This document shows, piece by piece, positions 1 through 5,285 of a stretch of 5,348 nucleotides of DNA (position 1 is the stretch's first letter; each line of letters starts with the position of its first letter). The notes below the pieces were generated by a model. That model was not told the DNA's origin. It worked only from the letters and a program-made list of their open reading frames with translations, and searched no databases. A program made the position numbers and the translations under genes. The DNA is from Porphyromonadaceae bacterium UBA7087 (GTDB taxonomy: Bacteria > Bacteroidota > Bacteroidia > Bacteroidales > Muribaculaceae), in assembly GCA_002493515.1 (NCBI GenBank), contig DKYZ01000039.1, positions 1 through 5,348 on the forward strand. Direction: 5' to 3'.

Positions 1-42
1 TTTTGATTTTCTGCATATTGAAGTCGATTGTTGTTGGTTCAT
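1..42 (-). CDS. Start of a possible next tra gene (partial, runs off the left edge)
   Basis: After the membrane-protein gene ends at 110, the minus strand has two ATG codons that stay open to the window edge. One at 42 begins MNQQQSTSICRKSK, and one at 16, in another frame, begins MQKIK. In CTnDOT-type transfer operons the gene after traD is traE, a small membrane protein (DUF4134) that starts with a short basic stretch and a signal-like hydrophobic segment. The MQKIK start would suit that, but only 5 to 14 codons are visible. The call rests on position in the operon, not on homology, and neither start can be chosen from this sequence. Confidence 0.3.
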   Translation of the reverse strand, partial: MNQQQSTSICRKSK

Positions 43-49
43 GAATGGG

Positions 50-106
50 CGTTAAAGGCAGCGGTGTTCGTTAAAGACAGCGTGTGGAGAGAGGACAGGG
101 TGTCGA
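50..106. repeat. Three degenerate 18-19 bp tandem repeat units
   Basis: On the plus strand the unit cgttaaaggcagcggtgtt (50-68) is followed directly by cgttaaagacagcgtgtgg (69-87). They match at 13 of the first 14 positions. The second half recurs once more: GACAGCGTGTGGA at 76-88 and GACAGGGTGTCGA at 94-106, 11 of 13 identical. The repeats fill most of the space between the end of the membrane-protein gene (110) and the possible next start. They could be a regulator site, a remnant of slippage, or part of the untranslated leader of the next gene. No function is established. Confidence 0.55.
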
Positions 107-109
107 TGT

Positions 110-769
110 TCAATCGGATTCGCATTTCATCACTATGTTCTGGAGGTCGGCGTTGCCGTTTTCGGCAGCGTTGCTGGCAAGCTCGTAAAGATCCTCGACA
201 AGCAGACCGCCGTCCATTATGGGTTCGTGAAGTACCGGTGGGTTGACAGTTTCCGTCGGTTCCGTTTGCTCAGAGGCAGAGGCCTTATGTTCCGGGGATT
301 TTGTATCAGGATTCAAGCTCTTTCGATGGCGTTCCCGAATGATTTCTTCGGGAATCTCCCAGTTGGAAGGGTCATAAGGATTGGTCCTGGGCTTTCCCCT
401 TGACTCATCCGCATCTGAAGGTTCAGGACTTTCATCCTCATTCTTGTCTTTACGGGGTTCCGATGTGTCGGTCTGTCCGGTTTCAGGATTATCCTTAGTT
501 TTCTCTTCATCGGACTTGTTCTCCTTGGATTCACTATTGCAAGGAGTCGCGTCCGCATCTCCTGTCCTGGTCTTTTTTGACTCGTCACGTCTGATACGGA
601 TAGGCTGGAATGTGGCGGCCTCGTCGGAAATGTCGATGTCCTCCTCAGTGTTCTTCTCTTTCTCAGCCTCCTTTTCGAGTTTGGATTTGTACAGATCCAT
701 CGCTATTATCACCGCATAGTACAGGATAAGCAGTACAAGCAGCAGGGGGAATATGTCTCCGAATTTCAT
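110..769 (-). CDS. Single-pass membrane conjugation protein, DUF4122/TraD-like
   Basis: This 219-residue protein starts with an uncleaved hydrophobic helix (about residues 6-24, FPLLLVLLILYYAV and following). A short basic and acidic coiled stretch follows (26-45), then a long, low-complexity, highly charged linker rich in E, D, K, S and P (about 60-175). The C-terminus is a compact conserved-looking segment (about 180-219) containing EPIMDGGLLVEDLYELA. Orientation is probably N-in or N-short with a large cytoplasmic tail. I chose the ATG at 769 because it lies 11 nt after the upstream stop and just before the membrane helix; the longer frame to 820 would overlap the HTH gene. Its place as fourth gene after ParA and its layout fit the TraD (DUF4122) proteins of Bacteroides conjugative transposons. 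That family name is from memory of its shape, so the family is moderately sure and the membrane topology is well supported. Confidence 0.72.
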   Translation of the reverse strand: MKFGDIFPLLLVLLILYYAVIIAMDLYKSKLEKEAEKEKNTEEDIDISDEAATFQPIRIRRDESKKTRTGDADATPCNSESKENKSDEEKTKDNPETGQTDTSEPRKDKNEDESPEPSDADESRGKPRTNPYDPSNWEIPEEIIRERHRKSLNPDTKSPEHKASASEQTEPTETVNPPVLHEPIMDGGLLVEDLYELASNAAENGNADLQNIVMKCESD

Positions 770-780
770 GCTGTAAAAGG

Positions 781-1362
781 TTATATTGCGTTTGCCAATG
801 ATTCCTCGCCACACGGCCACGGAGCGAAACGGAGTCCGTGACGGGAGGCTTTCTGTTCCTTTCTCATATTGCGGTCTTCCTCCGACCGGAAGTAGAGGAT
901 GTTGGCTGCCCGCGCTACTATATACCCGGCCGATTTCAGTTCGGCACGCAGGCGAATCTTGGTGCGGTTGGTCACGACCTTAATACGGGTAATCGGGTCG
1001 AGGCCGAAGATGACACGACGTTTCTCACGGCTGACCATTGCCTTGCGCACACGCGAGCGTATGCCGCTGTTGGTCTTGCGGGTTCTTTTCAGTCCGAGTG
1101 CAGAGGCTATCCTCACGACCGTAGTCTTCGACGAGCCGACCATCGCGGCGAGTTCGGAATAGGAATGGCTGTCGAAGTTGTTGCGTATCACGTCGGCTTT
1201 GTCCAGCCATTCCGGTCTCATGGCCTTCTCTATGCCGAGCCTTGCGGCTTTCTGCCTTACGGTGGCCCGGCTGAAACCTATGAGTTCTGCCGTGCGTTCC
1301 AATGTCTCCACAGGATAAAGCTCACGTAGCATGGCGGTATGTCTTTCGTTCCACTTTTTCAT
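781..1362 (-). CDS. Tandem helix-turn-helix DNA-binding protein of the transfer operon
   Basis: The 193-residue protein has two similar HTH units. Unit one is about residues 4-44 (W4, then LERTAELIGFSRATVRQKAA at 21-40 and RLGI). Unit two is about 52-91 (W52, then YSELAAMVGSSKTTVVRIAS at 68-87 and ALGL). Both share the pattern W, about 15-18 residues, A-L/M-G-S-T-V-A-LG. The units look like GcrA/Myb-type or HTH_38-type helix triplets. A basic stretch (91-115) leads to a probable small alpha/beta domain (115-157: RRVIFGLDPITRIKVV and AGYIVARAANILYF). The protein probably binds DNA; its target is unknown. The ATG at 1362 was chosen over a TTG at 1377 because it lies 11 nt after the upstream stop and TTG starts are rare in Bacteroidota. 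It holds the position of traC in CTnDOT-like operons, but I do not recognise it as TraC. Confidence 0.75.
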   Translation of the reverse strand: MKKWNERHTAMLRELYPVETLERTAELIGFSRATVRQKAARLGIEKAMRPEWLDKADVIRNNFDSHSYSELAAMVGSSKTTVVRIASALGLKRTRKTNSGIRSRVRKAMVSREKRRVIFGLDPITRIKVVTNRTKIRLRAELKSAGYIVARAANILYFRSEEDRNMRKEQKASRHGLRFAPWPCGEESLANAI

Positions 1363-1373
1363 AGCCGGGAATC

Positions 1374-1853
1374 TCAATTGGAGAATATGCTTTTCTTTAC
1401 ACGGCGCATCTCCTTCAGACGCGTGAGGTGCCGTTTGAGGAACCGGCGCACGATGGCACTCAGGATGTCGGGACGGCTGTATCCGAGAATTTCAATCTCC
1501 TCCAGTGTACCGCTGAGTTCAAGGTCGATGCGGCATGAGCAGCGTTCCTCGCGGTTGCTCCCGTTATCATAGAATTTCAGTTCATCGAGGAAATCGTTCC
1601 AGTCCTCTTCCTCTTCCTCTGTCGACAAGTCTGTTTGAGTAGGGTCGGGAGCAGATGCCGTCAATGTGGAGGATCTGGTTTCTGAGTCTTCCTTCACACC
1701 ATCATTGTGAGACGGTGTTTCTTCGGACGGCATTTCATGAAACACGGGAACAGGCTCGCCTGAAAGGATGCTGTCTATGTCCGGCATGAAGCCGTCGGGC
1801 ATGAGAATCTCCCTGTCATCGAAGGAAGAGGGATCATTATTCGTTGTTCTCAT
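1374..1853 (-). CDS. DUF3408-like protein with acidic linker and RHH-like C-terminus (TraB position)
   Basis: This 159-residue protein has a disordered, acidic N-terminal two thirds, including the run EEEEED at 79-84. It ends in a folded basic segment of about residues 104-150: a strand (CSCRIDLELSG), a short helix (LEEIEIL) and a longer basic helix (DILSAIVRRFLKRHLTRLKEM). The strand-helix-helix order is that of ribbon-helix-helix proteins and of the C-terminal part of DUF3408 (TraB-like) proteins, which follow the ParA gene in Bacteroides conjugative transposons. The ATG at 1853 overlaps the ParA gene by 17 nt, which suggests translational coupling. An earlier start at 1910 would add a lysine- and proline-rich stretch that mirrors ParA's tail in another frame, so I rejected it. 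Pairing with ParA makes a ParB-like or CopG-like adaptor role plausible, but this is inference. Confidence 0.7.
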   Translation of the reverse strand: MRTTNNDPSSFDDREILMPDGFMPDIDSILSGEPVPVFHEMPSEETPSHNDGVKEDSETRSSTLTASAPDPTQTDLSTEEEEEDWNDFLDELKFYDNGSNREERCSCRIDLELSGTLEEIEILGYSRPDILSAIVRRFLKRHLTRLKEMRRVKKSIFSN

Positions 1854-2700
1854 CTGTCGTGGTTTTTTCGGTGGTTTCTTTTTCGGTTTCGGTATCAATG
1901 GACACCGCATCGTTCATGGGCGCCATCTTCGCAAGCTCGTGGGCAACCTCGACAAGTGTCGGGGTGTCCGGTGTCTTCTGCTCGGCTTCCTGACTTTCGG
2001 TCTTGCGGTATGGATCGAGGGTGTCGAATATGTCGAGATAGAGTTTGTCGAATGCCGGGGTGACGTACTTCGCCTGCTGGTCGAAGTTCATCACTGTGCT
2101 GAACCGCTCCATGTCGGCGACCCTCGGTACCTTGGGCGTAACCGTACCGTAACGGCTGTATGTCTCTCGGGCCTCGTCCCACAGCTGGAGTTCCTTGCGT
2201 GTGCCGACCCTGCTGTCATGGAGGTTCGGGACAAGGTAGAGCCTGGATTTCATCCTGGCCCCCATGGAGCGTTTGAGATGGTCGAGACAGATGATGAAGG
2301 TGGATGTCGAGGACAGCGTGGTCTTGTCATAATGGAAGGGCACCACAAGCATGTGGGCGTTGCTGATCAGATACTGGCTGAGACCTGTGATGACGTTTCC
2401 CGGCGTGTCAAGCAGTGTCACGTCGTGGGTGCTGTCGGAGAAGATTGCTTTGAGCAGCTCCGCCAGTTCCCCCTTTGTTGATGTCTTGCCCCTTGATACG
2501 TCAAACGGTATGTTCCCGTCCCCGTATCTCTCGACATCGGCGCTTCTGCGGCGCAGGATGGAACGCTGCGGGTCGCAGTCCACGACATGCACCCTGAGTC
2601 CCTTCGACACAAGATAATGGGCGAAGAGCACGCAGAGCGTCGTCTTTCCGACGCCTCCTTTCTGGTTGGCGAATGTCACTATGGCCGGGAGCTTTATCAT
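1837..2700 (-). CDS. traA: ParA/MinD-family ATPase at the head of the tra operon
   Basis: This 287-residue protein carries the full set of ParA ATPase motifs: a deviant Walker A box KGGVGKTT (14-21, with the signature lysine K14), the A' box VDCDPQ (40-45) and the Walker B box LLDTPG (96-101). Proteins of this family dimerise on ATP, bind DNA non-specifically and position plasmids or protein complexes. In CTnDOT-type elements this gene is called TraA, and its exact role in transfer is poorly known. The core ends near residue 227. A roughly 60-residue tail rich in T, E and D follows and is probably disordered. The ATG at 2700 is preferred to the GTG at 2724, because the GTG lies on the candidate -7 promoter box while the ATG gives MIKLPAIVTFANQKGG, a standard ParA start. 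The tail overlaps the next gene by 17 nt. Confidence 0.92.
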   Translation of the reverse strand: MIKLPAIVTFANQKGGVGKTTLCVLFAHYLVSKGLRVHVVDCDPQRSILRRRSADVERYGDGNIPFDVSRGKTSTKGELAELLKAIFSDSTHDVTLLDTPGNVITGLSQYLISNAHMLVVPFHYDKTTLSSTSTFIICLDHLKRSMGARMKSRLYLVPNLHDSRVGTRKELQLWDEARETYSRYGTVTPKVPRVADMERFSTVMNFDQQAKYVTPAFDKLYLDIFDTLDPYRKTESQEAEQKTPDTPTLVEVAHELAKMAPMNDAVSIDTETEKETTEKTTTDENNE

Positions 2701-2876
2701 GCGGATGTTTTTTGTTTTTTCCACAAAATTACCCCCGGACTGAGGGTGGGAACGAAATGCACAACACTATTCCGTGTGGAATAGCCAAAAATAAATTCAT
2801 AATCCGTAATCACCGTTCGTCCAACGGTTTATTCTGCCTTTCCCGGAACGTGAGAAAGTCCCGGAAGCTAAAAAAA
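2701..2876 (-). promoter_or_regulatory. Intergenic control region before the ParA operon
   Basis: This 176-bp gene-free stretch separates the relaxase stop from the ParA start. On the minus strand it holds a Bacteroides-type -7 box TAATTTTG (2731-2724, consensus TAnnTTTG). Transcription would begin near 2717, giving a leader of about 17 nt that is very A-rich (GGAAAAAACAAAAAAC), as is usual for efficient translation starts in this phylum. The matching -33 TTTG box is not clear. Upstream lie a perfect 7-bp inverted repeat (2767-2784), a 6-bp stem (2812-2828) and two copies of TCCCGGAA (2841-2848, 2859-2866). Seven Ts follow the relaxase stop directly, but no GC-rich stem precedes them, so I do not call a terminator. 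The operon thus probably has its own regulated promoter. Confidence 0.5.
2767..2784. repeat. Perfect 7-bp inverted repeat, candidate operator
   Basis: CTATTCC and GGAATAG flank the loop GTGT without mismatch. It is centred about 58 bp upstream of the likely start of ParA-operon transcription, a position typical of an activator or repressor site. No T-run follows it on either strand, so an intrinsic terminator is unlikely. It could be the target of a tra-operon regulator, perhaps the double-HTH or RHH protein encoded in the same operon. That link is a guess. Confidence 0.5.
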
Positions 2877-4463
2877 CTATAGTTTCAATGAGCTGCCATC
2901 GTCAATATCGTCGTATTTCTGTTTGTTGCCGACCTCCCATTCGCGGTTGGCATCCGACGCTCCGCCGCCGGCATCCTGCAATGGCCGTATGCCCGGCTTC
3001 TTCGGCTGGGACTGACGGGCTTTCGGTTCCCGAGTCTGTCGCTTCTGTTTATTCCTCGGTTTATAGTCGAGTCTTGACAGGTCGAAGCCTTCTGCCTTTA
3101 GGTCGATTATGATTTTGTCATTGAAATTGACTGCGAGAACATCCCCTGATTCTGTCCTGTGAATCTGAAATCCTGCCTCCCTTATGGCCGACTTCAATTC
3201 TTTGTAACCGAGTGCCTGATTGTCGAACAATGCGCGGAACCTGCTGACGGCATCCAGAGTGTGCTGTTTTCTCTCCGACTGAAGGGAAACGAGGTCTTTG
3301 CGCTCAACCTTGTATATATGGCACAGTCTGTCAAGCTCGGCTTCGGTGACAGGCTCAAAGCTTTCTATACGGCTTATTCTGTCATTGCTCAGTATCGTGT
3401 CGGCAATAAGCGGGTTCAGGCTACGGCTTTCGTCACCGCAATGAAGCACACCTCTCTTGATATAGGCATGGGAACGGCGCAGCTTCTCGTTGATGTCGAA
3501 TGTTGTCGCTTTCGGATTGGCGGCAAGGACGCTGTCTATGAAAGCGTCTATGCGGTCGAGTCTTTCCTCCGGCGTTGCAAAGTCCAGCAATAGTTCAAGT
3601 TTCAGGACATGGCCGCCATGCAGTACCTGTCGGTTGTGGTGATCTATTATGATATATCCGTATGGCTTGTCCTTGCGTCCGAAGAAAACGAGGTCGATGC
3701 CGAAGTTCTTTTTCAGATCGGACTTCAGACCCTTGATGTCAGAGTTGATGTCTCGGTATTTCAGGAGAATGGCTTTTGTCTCACGCTGACGCTTGCGGTC
3801 ACGCCTGCGCTCCGAGAAGGACTCCTCGATCTCCGACACCGGAACTTTCATCTGCACCGTTCCCTGTCTCTTTATATATAAGGTGCCCTCCTTGACATAA
3901 CTCTCGTACCCTAAGGAAGAGAGCAGTGCCTTGAACTGGGCCATCGAGGTATAGGAATAGCCCTTGGCTTTCTCCATATCCTTTTCGCATTTCTTCCGTG
4001 CATCCTGATTGAGAATTTTGTCAATGGCTTTTTGTGAGCGGATGCGTTCCTGACTGTCGTTAATCTTGGAGCCGTCGGGAGCGACACGCGAGGTGACGAT
4101 ATGGATATGGTTATTGTCTGTGTCCCGGTGGGCGTAGACGAGCAGAGGCTGGCCATCCTGACCGTAGCCCATTTCATCGAGGTAGGCGTGGGCGAAGTCA
4201 AGCAGTTCCTCCTCCGTCATTTCATGACCCTTGCAGGATATGGCGAGATGGAACTGGGTCTGGCGGATCCGTCCGTTCCGTGCCGAATAGGTCTGGAGAT
4301 ATGAGCGCAGTTCTTCTGGAGTAGGCTTGCCGAAGGTGTCGATGTCCTCGAGAATCCCGAAGTTCTTCATCTCTATCAGGCGGGCGATGCCTTTGGCTAC
4401 CTTTCGCTCGTTGTAGAGGACGGCATGGAAATTTGAGCCGCCCGGAAGTATTGTGGCGATCAT
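2877..4463 (-). CDS. mobB: MOBP-type relaxase of a Bacteroides conjugative or mobilizable element
   Basis: The 528-residue protein nicks one strand at oriT and stays bound to its 5' end for transfer. The N-terminal relaxase domain (1 to about 165; Pfam Relaxase/VirD2 type) starts MIATILPGGSNF and has a candidate catalytic tyrosine Y17, the first histidine in QFHLAIS (H72), and the metal-binding motif HRDTDNNHIH (H112, N118, H119, H121). The start codon gives the usual MIA(K/T)I opening, so it is well supported. The central part has strongly basic stretches (SERRRDRKRQRETK, 217-230) and three helix-beta modules (about 176-212, 242-285, 419-463). The tail (467-528) is basic then acidic and probably disordered. 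Relaxases of this group pair with a small RHH protein, here 342 bp upstream. Symbols differ between elements (mobB, bmgB), so mobB is by analogy with CTnDOT. Confidence 0.93.
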   Translation of the reverse strand: MIATILPGGSNFHAVLYNERKVAKGIARLIEMKNFGILEDIDTFGKPTPEELRSYLQTYSARNGRIRQTQFHLAISCKGHEMTEEELLDFAHAYLDEMGYGQDGQPLLVYAHRDTDNNHIHIVTSRVAPDGSKINDSQERIRSQKAIDKILNQDARKKCEKDMEKAKGYSYTSMAQFKALLSSLGYESYVKEGTLYIKRQGTVQMKVPVSEIEESFSERRRDRKRQRETKAILLKYRDINSDIKGLKSDLKKNFGIDLVFFGRKDKPYGYIIIDHHNRQVLHGGHVLKLELLLDFATPEERLDRIDAFIDSVLAANPKATTFDINEKLRRSHAYIKRGVLHCGDESRSLNPLIADTILSNDRISRIESFEPVTEAELDRLCHIYKVERKDLVSLQSERKQHTLDAVSRFRALFDNQALGYKELKSAIREAGFQIHRTESGDVLAVNFNDKIIIDLKAEGFDLSRLDYKPRNKQKRQTREPKARQSQPKKPGIRPLQDAGGGASDANREWEVGNKQKYDDIDDGSSLKL

Positions 4464-4477
4464 TGTCGGATGTGTGA

Positions 4478-4597
4478 TTATGAAAATTTGATTACAAGCT
4501 GGAAATTCGATATGATACCTGTCGGATGCCTCCGTCCTGATTCTGAATTGCCAACCGGCACAGGCTCATTCCAAATCACAAAGCGGACGTTAAGCAT
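4478..4597 (-). CDS. Possible 39-residue small ORF before the relaxase
   Basis: An ATG at 4597 opens a frame of 39 codons that ends 14 nt before the relaxase ATG. The product would begin MLNVRFVIWNEPVPVGN and has no recognisable motif. Its position could make it a translated leader, but the frame crosses the CTCATTCC repeat, and spacer sequence can easily give a frame this long by chance. I consider it unproven. Confidence 0.15.
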   Translation of the reverse strand: MLNVRFVIWNEPVPVGNSESGRRHPTGIISNFQLVIKFS

Positions 4598-4697
4598 ACC
4601 ACAAGGAATGCAGGCAATGGGATATCGGTCAACAGAAATTGGTCATGGGATTTCGGTAAAGAGGAATACGTTACTCCACAATAGTAATATCAATTGA

Positions 4698-4712
4698 GGA
4701 ATGACTCATTCC
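4698..4712. repeat. Perfect 15-bp palindrome, candidate operator
   Basis: GGAATGA and TCATTCC are exact inverted copies around a central C. The right arm is also the start of the 14-bp direct repeat whose partner is at 4565-4578. The size and symmetry suit a dimeric DNA-binding protein, for example an RHH factor such as the product of the upstream gene. Confidence 0.5.
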
Positions 4713-4804
4713 GAATCAGGCGACACGACAGACCAACCCGTCATGATGAATCAGCGACTGGCGGTTTCCTCGAATCACATACGCAATTTGAAATGCGCGG
4801 TTGG

Positions 4805-5191
4805 TTATTTCAATCTGGTTGCCTTTCTTGTAACGTCAAGAAGCTCCTTCCTGAGGGCCGAGACCGTGCCCTCGATACCCCGTACCGCTGGAATGACGGT
4901 TTTCTCCAGATAGGACTTGCTCAGCAGGCCGACAACAGACAGCTCGTTGGCCCGCTTGACCACCTGGTTGAGATTGGCCGAGAGGTGGAAAAGCTCGTTA
5001 TGATACTCGCGATATAGCTGACCAAGCCCGTTGATCAGCTCCAGCCTGCGTCTGGCGTCCGTGTCTGAGAATTCGGCCACGGCATCCCGTATGTACTGGC
5101 TGACAGAGCGGTAGCCTTTTGATTTCTCCCTGATGAACTCTGCCTCGGCTTCCGAGAGGCGCAGTTCGATTCTTCTTGTTCTTCGGTTCAT
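4805..5191 (-). CDS. mobA: RHH mobilization accessory protein (MobA/MobC-like)
   Basis: This 128-residue basic protein opens with a ribbon-helix-helix fold: a strand at RRTRRIELRLS (3-13), helix one at EAEAEFIREKS (14-24) and helix two at SVSQYIRDAVAEF (29-41). A helical C-terminal half follows. It contains LSANLNQVVKRANE (70-83), which matches the G/A-NLNQ-RN signature of MobC-family (PF05713) accessory proteins. Such proteins bind oriT as dimers, help melt the nic region and recruit the relaxase. The gene ends 341 bp before the relaxase and begins about 95 bp after the palindromic oriT candidate, the expected side. The ATG at 5191 starts right at the RHH strand. Elements name it variously mobA or bmgA, so the symbol follows CTnDOT usage. 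An overlapping upstream frame (see findings) could hint at a longer original N-terminus. Confidence 0.87.
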   Translation of the reverse strand: MNRRTRRIELRLSEAEAEFIREKSKGYRSVSQYIRDAVAEFSDTDARRRLELINGLGQLYREYHNELFHLSANLNQVVKRANELSVVGLLSKSYLEKTVIPAVRGIEGTVSALRKELLDVTRKATRLK

Positions 5192-5240
5192 GATTTCTGA
5201 GATTGTTGTTTACAGTGGCCATATCCATCGGATTCTCGCC

Positions 5241-5267
5241 GGAGGCGAAACAGAGGCGGTAGCCTCC
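5241..5267. repeat. Two mutually exclusive GC-rich hairpins
   Basis: GGAGGC (5241-5246) can pair with GCCTCC (5262-5267), while the nested GAGGC (5253-5257) can pair with GCCTC (5262-5266) across a GGTA loop. They share the same right arm, so only one can form at a time. They lie between the oriT candidate and the mobA-like gene. They may be a part of oriT or a switch in the leader of the mob transcript. Confidence 0.4.
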
Positions 5268-5285
5268 ACCGTCGCGCAGCGGTCG

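Larger units (their letters stand above)
4464..4804. other. Repeat-rich spacer between the mobA-like gene and the relaxase
   Basis: No convincing gene lies in these 341 bases, which are roughly 46 percent GC by hand count in the middle part. They contain a perfect 15-bp palindrome GGAATGACTCATTCC (4698-4712), two copies of CTCATTCC(A/G)AATCA exactly 140 bp apart (4565-4578, 4705-4718), a third degenerate copy at 4766-4777 (TTCCTCGAATCA), and two copies of ATGGGATnTCGGT 28 bp apart (4617-4629, 4645-4657). An imperfect inverted repeat (4782-4797) follows the upstream stop. In CTnDOT-like elements the two mob genes are usually adjacent, so the spacer is atypical. It may be a promoter/operator region for the relaxase, a secondary relaxosome site, or the scar of a lost gene. 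Confidence 0.6.

Noticed and set aside
381..719. 112-codon plus-strand frame rich in S and F
   Set aside because: It is antisense to the charged linker of the membrane protein, and its low complexity mirrors the GA/AG-rich codons there.
838..1329. 163-codon plus-strand frame
   Set aside because: It is antisense to the double-HTH gene and has no recognisable domain; the opposite strand has a duplicated HTH pattern.
1768..2481. 237-codon open frame on the plus strand
   Set aside because: It lies wholly antisense to the ParA ATPase and DUF3408-like genes. It has no known motif, and the opposite strand carries clear Walker motifs, so it is a shadow frame.
2868..2880. Run of seven Ts just after the relaxase stop (minus strand)
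   Set aside because: An intrinsic terminator needs a GC-rich stem right before the T-run, and the end of the relaxase gene shows none.
3159..3593. 144-codon plus-strand frame antisense to the relaxase
   Set aside because: It is entirely covered by a well-supported relaxase gene and has no motif of its own.
4470..4697. 75-codon plus-strand frame in the mob spacer
   Set aside because: It is the only long plus-strand frame that lies mostly in non-coding sequence, but it has no domain, points against every neighbouring gene and crosses the repeats, so I do not call it a gene.
4694..5017. Plus-strand frames of 107 and 70 codons (starts 4694 and 4701)
   Set aside because: Most of their length is antisense to the RHH accessory gene, and they give no recognisable protein.
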